This document shows, in pieces, positions 1-9,322 of a stretch of 64,000 nucleotides of DNA. The translations under genes and the position numbers were made by a program. This DNA comes from BQWY01 sp046351095 (lineage in GTDB: Bacteria > Nitrospirota > Nitrospiria > Nitrospirales > Nitrospiraceae). The stretch's first letter is position 1, and each line of letters starts with the position of its first letter. The notes below the pieces were generated by a model that was given only the letters and a program-made list of their open reading frames with translations, searched no databases and was not told the origin of the DNA. The stretch spans positions 744,001-808,000 of the forward strand of contig JAXLZC010000001.1 of the NCBI GenBank assembly GCA_046351095.1. Reading direction: 5' to 3'.

Positions 1-2743
1 GAGGCGTCGGATTGCTGAACACCTGACCGACCAGACTGTTCACTGAGTCGTCTCCGTAGAGTTGGTCATTCCCAGCCCCGCCGAGCAAGGTGTCTCCTGC
101 TTCCTGTCCTTGCAGAACATCGTCGCCGCTCCCGCCGTCGAGATAATCCTCATCAGGCGTGCTTAAGGTGCCCGACACCCAATCACCGATCAGCAGATCA
201 CGCCCGTCGCCGCCGTAGAGCAGGTCTTTCCCGGCCCCACCGCCCAGCGCATCGTCGCCCAACTCGCCGAACAACCGATCGTGATCCATACCGCCGGACA
301 AGGCATCCGATCCGGTGCCGCCGTACATTTCGTCCGTCGCGTAGGGACTGAGGTTCATCAGATAGTCATTCCCACCCAACCCGCGCATGACGGTGGCGTA
401 GGCGACTCCGCCACCGGCCGTCTCCAGGATGTCGTTGCCCTCTGTCCCGGTATAGGTTTCGGTATGCGACGGTGTCCCATAGGTAATTGTGGGGAGTGCT
501 CCAGAACCCAGATTGCCGGCGTCGGTGAGTTGGATCCCGAGCATTCCTTTCTCAAAATCGAAATTCTGAATGGTCACAGACCCGTCGCTGAGTGGACCGG
601 TAATGAGGAGATCCGAGCCGGATTGCACATAGGTAAATTTCCCATCGAGACTACGATAGGTATTTTCGGGGTCGTTTTGCTGGCGAATGCCGCCGTGAAG
701 CAGGGTCCCACCAAACTCAATCGTGCCTTTGCCGTCGGAGTCGATGATGGTATCCACACCGAACGAATGTAGGTAGCGATCGATGCCTTCTCCCCCGCGG
801 AGAGTATTGGTATCGCGTCCGCCATCCAGCACATCGGCCCCAATCCCTCCCTCTAAGAGATCGTCCCCCTGGCCGCCCAGAATGGTGTCATTGCCCTCGC
901 CGCCACTCAGCAGAGTGTCGTTCCCGTCGTTGCCTTCAATATAGTCATCTCCGCCATTACCTGAAATCGCATCCTCTCCGTCTCCACCATATAGATGGTC
1001 GGACAAGAAGCCGCCTTCAAGCGTGTCGTTGGATTCACCACCAAATATATATTCGTTTGTGGCCAGGCCCGGTAGAATCCTTGGAACAATTTCGTCATGT
1101 GTCGTCAGGTCTATCCAGTGAGCGCGCTTGAACTGATCGAGTCCTGCTTGTCCGTTGTGAAGATTCTGCTCGATCTTTCGCCCTAAAAACGACACCCGGT
1201 CCCTAATATATTCGAGCGTCATCGCCCCGTTCCCAGTTTCTGGATCGTACAAATCCAATTCACCGGGATTGTACCGGGCACCATAATCCACACCTACGAC
1301 GGCAAATGGGTTCAATTCTTTCAGCGCATAACGATATGCAGTTCCTGCATCGCCAGGGAGCACTGCAAACCCCTTTAAGGTTTCCACAGGCATATCTACA
1401 AGCGACTTGATTTGAAACGATCCACCCGCCAACGAGCCTCGAACTTCTTGGATGCCTGCATAGAATTGATTTCGCAAGGCAAGATTCCCATAGGCCCCAG
1501 CATCGCGACTATACGGCGTCGGTTGAAACGGCGTGCTTGTGGAGTGAAAGACCTTCCGGATGACATCCAGGGCACTTTCCAATGTATTCCCTTCAGAGAG
1601 AGCAGATCCGAACGGAGAAGCGGAAACGGCACCTTGAGCAGAAGAGGCTTTAAAAATCGACTCGATCTGGAGTTGGGTCAGTGTGGGGTCAACATCCAAA
1701 AACAATTCTTGCAGCGCCATCGAGTCCACAAGCAATGTAATGCTGTGGGTATTCCCGTATTGAATTTCACCATTTTGGTCTAGGCCCTCAAAGAAAGGTT
1801 GATTCTCAATCAAGATGGGATGTGGCGAGGCATGAATACCCGAGTTTGAAACACCCTCCATGTCGAAACCAGCGGCGGCCACACCATAGAGCTGAACGAT
1901 CTTTTGAAAGGGACCGTCGTTACGTGTGATGTTGCCTATGGAGCCGGTTCCAATCAACACAGTGCCGACACTGCCAAATGTCTGTTCGGTATCGGCTACG
2001 GCCGGGTAGTAACCGCTAGTTGTATAGATGCTTCCCGTGGCACCAGCCTGAAATAGTGTCCCCTGTGGGTCATAAGAGAGAATTCTCCCCTCCAACGTCT
2101 GTATGAGCTGTCGGATATTTTCAGTCTCCGATTGTTCAGGATTTCTAGCATTCGCAACCAACCCTCGTCCTGCGCTATTGAAGACATACGTGTTCAGAAC
2201 GTTTTGGTCATGCAGTTCAGTAAATACCGTCGCCAGATGACCACCAAGCGAATACCCCGTTACATTGATTTGGGAATTGGCGGCGAGCTTACCTCCGGGC
2301 TGAGTCAACTCGCGCCAATATCGTTCCATGCTCACAAGCTGAGCAAGCGCAAACCCTTTTGTTGCTATCTCAGCATCAGCACCAAGGATGTCCCTTGCAC
2401 GATCTCCACCGTTCACCTCAGTCGCATACTCAGAGCTTCGGAAGGAAAGGGTATAGCTGTTCGTCACTCGATCGAACATCAATGTGGCAGAGAACCCCGT
2501 GGCGTCGTTGGCATGATGGTCGACGATCTGGTAACGCTCAAGAAAGCGGCTAACTACCACCTCTGTGAAGCGAGTCTTGCCATACAAATTACCTTCAAGT
2601 GGATCAATGTCCACATTGTTGTTTCCCAGCAACAATCGACGCCTAAGTTGTGTAGTGTCCTGCCAAGCACCATCTGGCAAGTAGGATTCAGCAGCCATCT
2701 GCTGGAGTGCAAAATTAAGCCATGTTGTCATGTTATTTGACAT
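1..2743 (-). CDS. RTX-repeat lipase, type I secretion substrate (3' partial)
   Basis: The minus-strand frame is open from the ATG to the window edge, so at least 914 residues are visible. The N-terminus has no signal peptide and carries a lipase/esterase domain with the nucleophile elbow GYSLGGHLA (Ser about residue 165). From about residue 560 there are glycine/aspartate nonapeptides of the GGxGxDxLx type (for example GGAGNDQLYGDD near 60-100), the calcium-binding RTX beta-roll. Such proteins are exported in one step by type I systems, using a C-terminal signal that here lies outside the window. The exporter, adaptor and outer membrane genes sit directly upstream on the same strand. An AAGGAG lies 7 bases before the ATG at 2743 and 4 bases before an alternative ATG at 2746. 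The start overlaps the upstream gene by about 11 bases. Lipase activity is inferred; the substrate is unknown. Confidence 0.9.
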   Translation of the reverse strand, partial: MSNNMTTWLNFALQQMAAESYLPDGAWQDTTQLRRRLLLGNNNVDIDPLEGNLYGKTRFTEVVVSRFLERYQIVDHHANDATGFSATLMFDRVTNSYTLSFRSSEYATEVNGGDRARDILGADAEIATKGFALAQLVSMERYWRELTQPGGKLAANSQINVTGYSLGGHLATVFTELHDQNVLNTYVFNSAGRGLVANARNPEQSETENIRQLIQTLEGRILSYDPQGTLFQAGATGSIYTTSGYYPAVADTEQTFGSVGTVLIGTGSIGNITRNDGPFQKIVQLYGVAAAGFDMEGVSNSGIHASPHPILIENQPFFEGLDQNGEIQYGNTHSITLLVDSMALQELFLDVDPTLTQLQIESIFKASSAQGAVSASPFGSALSEGNTLESALDVIRKVFHSTSTPFQPTPYSRDAGAYGNLALRNQFYAGIQEVRGSLAGGSFQIKSLVDMPVETLKGFAVLPGDAGTAYRYALKELNPFAVVGVDYGARYNPGELDLYDPETGNGAMTLEYIRDRVSFLGRKIEQNLHNGQAGLDQFKRAHWIDLTTHDEIVPRILPGLATNEYIFGGESNDTLEGGFLSDHLYGGDGEDAISGNGGDDYIEGNDGNDTLLSGGEGNDTILGGQGDDLLEGGIGADVLDGGRDTNTLRGGEGIDRYLHSFGVDTIIDSDGKGTIEFGGTLLHGGIRQQNDPENTYRSLDGKFTYVQSGSDLLITGPLSDGSVTIQNFDFEKGMLGIQLTDAGNLGSGALPTITYGTPSHTETYTGTEGNDILETAGGGVAYATVMRGLGGNDYLMNLSPYATDEMYGGTGSDALSGGMDHDRLFGELGDDALGGGAGKDLLYGGDGRDLLIGDWVSGTLSTPDEDYLDGGSGDDVLQGQEAGDTLLGGAGNDQLYGDDSVNSLVGQVFSNPTP

Positions 2744-3716
2744 CATTTAACTCCTTGACGCGTTGCTCATGTCGGGCCGGTTTCAACACTTGACTGACAA
2801 ACCAATAGGCAAAATCTATATCTCTGCGCCGTCCTCCCATAGATGCATAGCGAGGACAGGCGTGCCCTGTCATCCACCAGATACCGGTGGCGTTATTCGG
2901 CACTGCGCCCGACCGAATGAATCCACGCCGCACCCCCAAAACCTCATTGTTCTCTAGGTCCAACACAATGAGTTCGCCGCCTGCGATGCCCAGCTCGCGG
3001 TCGTACGGGCGCGTGATCCCTCGCCAGGTGTAGCCATATCGCGCCTTTCTCTCCGAGTCGTATTGCTTCACCATGGACTTAGGATCACGTCCGTCTGCAC
3101 CAAAGAATCGCTCATAGCGTGCAGCCTTATCCGGTGGGACAGAGTAAGATGGATGCATATAGTCTTGCCCCCAGGGTGGCTTCACGTCAGACCACAGTGG
3201 ATGCTCAAGGAAGGCATACCGCTGCGGTCTAACAAATAGCATTTCAGGCTCCTCCGCTTCGGCGTCCATATGACCATAAGGATCCTCGAGTGCGTATAGG
3301 TGCTCCTGCACTTCGTCGCGCGCAGAGCTTCTCGACCGCAGCATAAAGAGGCCGTCGACGTTGTCGATGGTTTTGTAGATGAACTCGCCCGCTTCGGTTT
3401 TACACAAGTGGTCAAAGTACTCTTGGGACGTCATGCCGGGTTTGTACCCGCTGTCTGCGGGAAGGGGATTCGGGATCACGATTGAATGGGCAAACCGCCC
3501 TTCTTCCGTGGCGAGGGGATCGGCGGGCTTGAGCTCGGCTACGACGCCGCAAACCTCGCCTCGGTCGAGCGTGCGACTGGCGCAATCCTTTCGAATCTTG
3601 GCGATAGCCTTCCGGAAGCGCTCGCCCACCGTGTCCTCGCTGAACCACCCAGCAAATGTGACGCCGACTGAGAGTACTACGATGAGTACTGCCACCATCC
3701 ATGTGATTTTTTTCAT
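2733..3716 (-). CDS. Exported protein of unknown function, partner of the RTX lipase
   Basis: 327 residues. The start ATG AAA AAA follows AGGAGGGG. The N-terminus MKKITWMVAVLIVVLSVGV ending ...TFA before GWF is a clear Sec signal peptide, so the product is periplasmic or surface exposed. A conserved-looking block YFDHLCKTEAGEFIYKT is followed by a C-terminal half containing GGELIVLDLENNEVLGVRRG. I do not recognise a named domain with certainty. The stop codon overlaps the start of the RTX lipase gene, so the two are translationally coupled. That coupling suggests a dedicated partner: an immunity-like inhibitor protecting the producer, or a folding factor. A longer in-frame start at 3779 has no ribosome site and would bury the signal peptide. 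Confidence 0.75.
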   Translation of the reverse strand: MKKITWMVAVLIVVLSVGVTFAGWFSEDTVGERFRKAIAKIRKDCASRTLDRGEVCGVVAELKPADPLATEEGRFAHSIVIPNPLPADSGYKPGMTSQEYFDHLCKTEAGEFIYKTIDNVDGLFMLRSRSSARDEVQEHLYALEDPYGHMDAEAEEPEMLFVRPQRYAFLEHPLWSDVKPPWGQDYMHPSYSVPPDKAARYERFFGADGRDPKSMVKQYDSERKARYGYTWRGITRPYDRELGIAGGELIVLDLENNEVLGVRRGFIRSGAVPNNATGIWWMTGHACPRYASMGGRRRDIDFAYWFVSQVLKPARHEQRVKELNDVK

Positions 3717-3810
3717 CCCATCCCCTCCTTGCCGCCCACTCATGATGCGAAGCCCGCTTGCTGCACATGCGTCCTGCATGTGCTCGACAATGTGACCTGC
3801 TACTCCCTTG

Positions 3811-5163
3811 CTAATACAGCGCCGCCATCGTACCTGTTGCCCGGGCCTGATTCACGCGCGCGCCGTTTAATTCGAACAGCGCCGTCACCATATTTTCCCT
3901 CGCACGAGCAACCGACGCGACGGCAGTAATCACGTCGAATTGATTCGCAGCGGTCAGGACTGCATACCGCTCGCGAGCGAGCGTTGCCTCGCGCGTAGCC
4001 GCCTGCAAACCGGCCTCCGCCAACGCCACCTTTTCCTGCGCCGCATCGAAAGCGATCTGTGCATCCGTGACTTCTGCCTCCACTTGATTAAGCACGATTC
4101 GGAGCCGGAGTTCCTCCTGCCGCACATGGCTGCGTGCCGTCGCGACTCGCCCCTCACGTTGCCCGCCGTCGAAGAGTGGGATCTGCAGGACGAGCGCCAT
4201 ATTGTAAGTCTCCGTCGTGCTGTTCCATCGATTCCCGACAAGGCCCGTGTCGCCCTGGGCGACCAGGGAGGGAAGACGTTCTCCGGTAATCGACGAATAG
4301 GTCAACGCCGCCGCCTTTATACGTTTGAATTGCGCCTGCACTTCGGGACGGTGGGCGATGGCCTCATCAAGTACCTGCCCGTACGACTGCGCGGTCTCAT
4401 GATCTCGTCGCAACGTGTCGCTCAGTACGATACGGACATCTGATGGGAGACTGAGCAGGTTGCGCAGGGTATTTGTTGCTCGTTCGACATCGGCTTGTGC
4501 CGATATCACCTGCTGGCGCTCATGCGCTAGCTGCCCTTCCAGGCGTGCCACATCAAGTGCCGTGACGACACCTTCTTTGTGCCGCCGCTTGGTGGTGAGC
4601 AACAGATCCTGAATGAGTTGTTGCGTGGCCTGCCGCATCGTGACGGCAGACGTGGCCTTGAGCCCTTCGAGATAGGCCAATGCCGCGCTGGCCATCGTAT
4701 CGAAGCGGCCGGCATCCGCATCGAATTCCGCGCCATGAAGGGTTTCCCGCGAAGCTCGCCAGCGCTGAATCAGGCTCAGGCTGAAGAGATTTTGCGAGGC
4801 GCTCACACGGGCGTCAAAAATATCGAAGGGATCGGTGCGGACGGGAGAGAGGCCATAGGTCCCCAGAAATTGAGTCTGTTTGGACTGCCGTGCATTTCCA
4901 GACAGATTTGGCAGCATCGCGCCCAACTGTGTGGTCACCTCACCTCGCGCTGCCTCGATACGTTCTTTCGAGAGCAAGACGGACGGATTCTGTTGTGCGG
5001 CCATCTCCATCGCCTCATGGAGTGTAAGTGAGACGGTGGGTCCCTCGGTACGCAATCCGCTGCTCGACTCGGCGGAGGCCTGCGTGCTCATCCCCACTAC
5101 AAGACAGAGCATCAGGGAGAAGCCCCCAAGATGGCGCCGGATATTGAGGCTCTCGAGCGTCAT
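3811..5163 (-). CDS. TolC-family outer membrane efflux protein of the type I system
   Basis: About 450 residues, the usual TolC size. A signal peptide (hydrophobic GGFSLMLCLVVGM, then ASA) is followed by two OEP-type repeats rich in long amphipathic helices. The first begins LTLHEAMEMAAQQNPSVLLS and the second includes LALVLQIPLFDGGQREGRV. These repeats form the trimeric outer membrane/periplasmic channel. The gene follows the hlyD-like gene: a TTG at 5172 would overlap its TGA stop, while the ATG at 5163 is the more conventional start. Together with the ABC and adaptor genes it completes a three-part exporter for the RTX lipase. Confidence 0.92.
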   Translation of the reverse strand: MTLESLNIRRHLGGFSLMLCLVVGMSTQASAESSSGLRTEGPTVSLTLHEAMEMAAQQNPSVLLSKERIEAARGEVTTQLGAMLPNLSGNARQSKQTQFLGTYGLSPVRTDPFDIFDARVSASQNLFSLSLIQRWRASRETLHGAEFDADAGRFDTMASAALAYLEGLKATSAVTMRQATQQLIQDLLLTTKRRHKEGVVTALDVARLEGQLAHERQQVISAQADVERATNTLRNLLSLPSDVRIVLSDTLRRDHETAQSYGQVLDEAIAHRPEVQAQFKRIKAAALTYSSITGERLPSLVAQGDTGLVGNRWNSTTETYNMALVLQIPLFDGGQREGRVATARSHVRQEELRLRIVLNQVEAEVTDAQIAFDAAQEKVALAEAGLQAATREATLARERYAVLTAANQFDVITAVASVARARENMVTALFELNGARVNQARATGTMAALY

Positions 5164-5168
5164 GGCTA

Positions 5169-6575
5169 TCAACGTTCCCGTAAACTCTCTTGCAATGACT
5201 TGAGTACCGGACTGAGCACATACTCAATGACACGGCGGCGACCCGTTTTGATTTCGACCGTGACGGCCATGCCCGGCGACAGGTGGACCTCTTTCCCGTC
5301 GACGTGGATCGTGTTGCGCGCCAGGTTGACACGGGTCGAAAAGACCAGCGCGTCGTCCGGTTTATTTCTGTCGAGTGGAACCGCATCGTCCGACACCGTC
5401 TGGACGGTCCCTGGGACCGTGCCATAGAGCGTGAATGGAAACGTATCGATCTTGATCTCAGCTGCTTGTCCTTCTTTGACGAATCCGACATCTTTATTTT
5501 CGAGCTGGGCCTCAACTTCCACGGGATGTTCGCTCGGTACGACGATCAGCAACGGCTGGGCCGGGGTCACCACACCGCCGACGGTGTGGACGGCGAGCTG
5601 CTGCACCACGCCGTCGATCGGACTAAGCAGACGCTGCAACTCGGCTTTTTGATTCGACTTGGTGATGTCTTGCCACAGTGAGGCCGCCTTCGTTTCTGCC
5701 GCTGCGAGCTCGGCTTGCTTGGATTGTTGAAATTGGGCGACCAATACGTGCCGATTCTGCTCTGCTTCTTCGAGCGCGGCACGGTCTTGGATGAGCTTTT
5801 GGCGCTGCGACGCTAGCTCTTGGGCCTTGTCGATGCGTTGTGTTTCCGCTTGGAGATAATCCAACTTTGTGACGGCCTCATGCTCCATGAGTCGTCGGAA
5901 CGCCCCGGCACGTTCCGCTTCCATCGGCACCGTGGCTTCGAGACGTCGGATGTTTTCCATGGTGGCATCGACGGCGGATGTACGCTGATCAATCACCTGG
6001 CGTGCTGCATCCACACGGGATCGGTATTCGGCCACTTGGTCATGGAGTAGTTGCTCTTGCAGCACGACCGTTTCCGGATCGCTGCCGCTCGGCGCGACAA
6101 AATCTTGGACACCGGCAATCAAAGCCTCCAGGCGTGCCGCCTCAAGCTTGGCGGCGCGATATTCGTTAAGCGCGCGCTCACGGTCGGCTTGGTTTTGCGT
6201 CGGATCCAGTTCGATCAAGAGATCGCCTTGTTTCACCATTTGTCCGTCCTGCACCGCGATCTTGGCAATGACTCCCGCTTCGTACGGTTGAATCACTTTC
6301 GAATAGCCACTGGGGATGATTTTCCCCGGAGCCGTGGCGACAATATCGATCTGCCCGATCGTCGCCCAGAAGATCGACAGTGCGAGAAACGCCATGACCG
6401 ACCACAAGATGGTCCGCCCCACCGGTGAAGGCGGCGTCTGCTGCACTTCAAGCACAGCCGGCATGAACGCTGTCATCCGCGCGTGAGGCACCACCGCTGA
6501 GGATTGAGCCTGTTCAGTGCGATACGCAGCACGTGCGATGCCGTACCAATTAGAGAGTGCGTGCAAGAAGGTCAT
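5169..6575 (-). CDS. HlyD-family membrane fusion protein of the type I system
   Basis: 468 residues. A cytoplasmic N-terminus of about 48 residues is followed by one membrane helix (about 50-71, TILWSVMAFLALSIFWATIG). A lipoyl/barrel-sandwich half (ATAPGKIIPSGYSKVIQPYEAG), a long coiled coil (about 130-290), the returning lipoyl half (LLSPIDGVVQQLAVHTVGG) and a beta-barrel domain complete the HlyD layout. It bridges the ABC exporter in the inner membrane to the TolC partner. The ATG lies 5 bases after the ABC gene stop and its stop overlaps the tolC-like start, so the three genes form one operon. Confidence 0.95.
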   Translation of the reverse strand: MTFLHALSNWYGIARAAYRTEQAQSSAVVPHARMTAFMPAVLEVQQTPPSPVGRTILWSVMAFLALSIFWATIGQIDIVATAPGKIIPSGYSKVIQPYEAGVIAKIAVQDGQMVKQGDLLIELDPTQNQADRERALNEYRAAKLEAARLEALIAGVQDFVAPSGSDPETVVLQEQLLHDQVAEYRSRVDAARQVIDQRTSAVDATMENIRRLEATVPMEAERAGAFRRLMEHEAVTKLDYLQAETQRIDKAQELASQRQKLIQDRAALEEAEQNRHVLVAQFQQSKQAELAAAETKAASLWQDITKSNQKAELQRLLSPIDGVVQQLAVHTVGGVVTPAQPLLIVVPSEHPVEVEAQLENKDVGFVKEGQAAEIKIDTFPFTLYGTVPGTVQTVSDDAVPLDRNKPDDALVFSTRVNLARNTIHVDGKEVHLSPGMAVTVEIKTGRRRVIEYVLSPVLKSLQESLRER

Positions 6576-6580
6576 TGTGC

Positions 6581-8728
6581 TTAGGCAGCTCGCCCCTCCT
6601 GGAGTTGATGCAGCCGTCGATATAATCCATTCTTCAACACCAGCTCGCTGTGCGTTCCGGTCTCAAGCACTTCACCCTTATCGATCACGTAGATGCGATG
6701 CGCAGGGCGCACGGTGCTGAGACGATGTGCGATGACGATGACGGTGCGCCCCTTACAGATCTGAGCCATGTTCTGCTGAATGATGGCTTCGGACTCATAG
6801 TCCAATGCGCTCGTCGCTTCATCGAAGATGAGCACTCGAGGATTTGTGACCAATGCTCGGGCAATCGCCAAACGCTGCCGTTGGCCACCGGAGAGCGAAC
6901 AGCCGTGTTCTCCGACGATCGTGTCGTAGCCTTCTGGAAGTTCCACGATAAATTGGTGGGCACCGGCAAGCTGTGCGGCGTGCATCACCTGTTCGATGCC
7001 AAGCCCTGGGTCGGCAAGAGCGATGTTGTCGCGAACGGACCGGTTGAAGAGGAAGTTTTCTTGTAAGACCACTCCGACCTGTCGACGCAACCAGGCAGGT
7101 TCTATCTGCGCCAGGTCGATGTCGTCGACCAAGATACGTCCGCGTTCCGGCACGTAGAGTCGCTGGATCAACTTCGTGATCGTGCTCTTGCCGGAACCCG
7201 ACCGGCCGACGATGCCGATCATCTGCCCCGGCTCGATGGTGCACGACACTTTTCGCAAAATCTCCTGGCCGTCAGGGCGATAGCGAAAGGTTACGTCGTC
7301 AAGTCGAATACGCCCTTTCATATTGGGGACGGTGGTGCGCGTAGCGACGTATGTGGCCTCAGGTTTGGTATTGAGGACATCCCCAAGCCGTTGGACCGAA
7401 ATCCCCACCTGCTGGAATTCTTGCCAGAGGTTGACGACTCGAAGAAGCGGATTCGTGACTTGTCCAGACAACATATTGAATGCAATCAGTTGCCCAATCG
7501 AGAGATCGCCGTCGATCACGCGATAGGCTCCCACCCACAACACGGCAACCGTTGTCGTCTTTTGGACAAATCCTGCAATTTGCCCGGCCACGGTGATAAG
7601 GCTCGTCGCTTTGAAACTTGCGCCAACATAGGCCGCCAACTGCTCGTCCCAACGACGTTGCAACGGCGGCTCGACGGCAAGCGCCTTCACCGTTTGAATG
7701 CCGGAGATCACTTCAACCAGAAATGCCTGGTTCTCCGCCCCACGTGTGAATTTCTCCTGCAACCTCGCCCGCACCAACGGCGTTACAACCACGGACAAGA
7801 CGACGTACGCAGGAAGAGAGCCGATGACGATGAGTGTCAGCAAGGGGCTATAGACCCACATGACGGCCAAAAAGACGACGATGAAGAGCAGATCGAGCAC
7901 AAGCGTCACGGCATTGCTGGTCAGAAATTGGCGGATATGCTCAAGCTCCCGCACCCGGGCAACTGTGTCGCCGACACGCCGACTCTCAAAGTAGGACAAG
8001 GGCAAGGCGAGGAGATGACGAAAGAGCTGTGCGCCAAGCCCAACGTCGATGCGATTACTCGTGTGCGCAAAAACGTAGGCACGAAGCCCACCGAGTAACG
8101 CCTCGAACAATGCCAGCACGATCATGCCGACGGCGAGGACATGCAAGGTAGTCCATCCCTTATGGACCAAGACTTTGTCGATGATGACTTGGACAAACAG
8201 CGGTGAGATGAGCGCAAACAGCTGTACAAAAAACGACGCGAGGAGAACTTCACTCAAGAGACGCCGATACTTGACGACTGCGGGAATGAACCAACTGAAA
8301 CCGAACGCCACATCCTCCGCTCGAAGCGCCGCACGCTTGGTGATGAGGATCAATTCGCCTGTCCAAGACGACTCGAATTGCTCACGGGAGAGCACTTGCG
8401 GTTGTGCCTGCTGTGGATCCTGAACAAGAACCTTTTCTCCTTCCACCTTCGCAATCACCACGTACCGCTGACCAAGACACGCTGCGATTGCCGGCATAGG
8501 AGAACCTGCCAGCCCTGGCCAACTTATTTTGACGCATCCTGCCTTGAGCCCCGCATGCTTGGCCGCTCGTAGGAGATCATGTTCCTCAAAGGAGCTACCA
8601 GGCTTTCCAAATTGATGCCGAAGCTGATCCCCGTCGACGGCAAGCCCGTAAAATCGTGCCAGCAACAGCAGGCAGTGCAACCCAGTATCGATGTTGTTCG
8701 TCTGCCCAGACTGAGTCGAAATTTCCAT
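6581..8728 (-). CDS. HlyB-type peptidase-domain ABC exporter
   Basis: 715 residues: an N-terminal C39-like domain (about 10-135), six membrane helices (about 150-440) and an ATPase domain. Walker A is GRSGSGKST (about 505-513), the signature is LSGGQRQR (about 608), and Walker B is VLIFDEATSALD (about 628), followed by the H-loop in IAHRLSTV. The C39 region reads DTGLHCLLLLARFYG and lacks the DCG(x)AC arrangement of active C39 peptidases, so it is probably a non-cleaving C39-like domain as in HlyB. That fits an RTX substrate without a double-glycine leader. It is the first gene of the secretion operon. Confidence 0.95.
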   Translation of the reverse strand: MEISTQSGQTNNIDTGLHCLLLLARFYGLAVDGDQLRHQFGKPGSSFEEHDLLRAAKHAGLKAGCVKISWPGLAGSPMPAIAACLGQRYVVIAKVEGEKVLVQDPQQAQPQVLSREQFESSWTGELILITKRAALRAEDVAFGFSWFIPAVVKYRRLLSEVLLASFFVQLFALISPLFVQVIIDKVLVHKGWTTLHVLAVGMIVLALFEALLGGLRAYVFAHTSNRIDVGLGAQLFRHLLALPLSYFESRRVGDTVARVRELEHIRQFLTSNAVTLVLDLLFIVVFLAVMWVYSPLLTLIVIGSLPAYVVLSVVVTPLVRARLQEKFTRGAENQAFLVEVISGIQTVKALAVEPPLQRRWDEQLAAYVGASFKATSLITVAGQIAGFVQKTTTVAVLWVGAYRVIDGDLSIGQLIAFNMLSGQVTNPLLRVVNLWQEFQQVGISVQRLGDVLNTKPEATYVATRTTVPNMKGRIRLDDVTFRYRPDGQEILRKVSCTIEPGQMIGIVGRSGSGKSTITKLIQRLYVPERGRILVDDIDLAQIEPAWLRRQVGVVLQENFLFNRSVRDNIALADPGLGIEQVMHAAQLAGAHQFIVELPEGYDTIVGEHGCSLSGGQRQRLAIARALVTNPRVLIFDEATSALDYESEAIIQQNMAQICKGRTVIVIAHRLSTVRPAHRIYVIDKGEVLETGTHSELVLKNGLYRRLHQLQEGRAA

Positions 8729-9218
8729 GGACCTGTTCCAGCTCCTGCTTACCCGAGGATTTGAAGATTACGCATCGATCCGTGCCGTACCTCGAACTGA
8801 AGCGCTGAACCAATTTTGATGGTTTGGGTCACTCAAGAACAGAGGCGAGTGTACAGTGGATCGATGAGACAACCATCCCCCTGAAGCACGCCCATACATT
8901 AGGGAACCTACGAAGGTCCCTTGACTTGAAATGTCCGTGATGATTCGACACAACCTATTGCGGCCTAAAAGAATACGGCGAACTCACAGCTTGCACGGGA
9001 AATAGAGCCACAGCTTTTTAGGGAGGGCACTGCTAGGTGGCCTTAGGCTGCCTGCTGGAGCTCTTGGAGGACGAGCTCATATTTCTGCCAGTACTGGCAC
9101 GATGCGAAGAAGGGGAAAAAGAAGGCACAGCGCTATGACGCTACAACGCCCTATGAGAGACAACTGAACGGGCGCTACCTATTTCGGAACTAGGCAGAAC
9201 AGCGCGGTGACTGAATCG
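8729..9218. other. Intergenic region between secretion operon and prophage
   Basis: No convincing gene. The operon promoter for the ABC exporter should lie here. On the minus strand at about 9043-9125 a short frame ends in a lysine/glutamine-rich tail (SCQYWQKYELVLQELQQAA then TAA), interrupted upstream by a stop; it looks like the C-terminal scrap of a decayed gene, possibly a transposase, but this is not provable from sequence alone. Confidence 0.4.
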
Positions 9219-9274
<56 letters not shown>

Positions 9275-9322
9275 AATCGCTACCACCACGTATAAAAATG
9301 TAATTACAACTACGATATACCC

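Noticed and set aside
2132..2740. 202-codon plus-strand frame
   Set aside because: Lies antisense to the lipase domain with GYSLGGHLA, which is clearly the coding strand.
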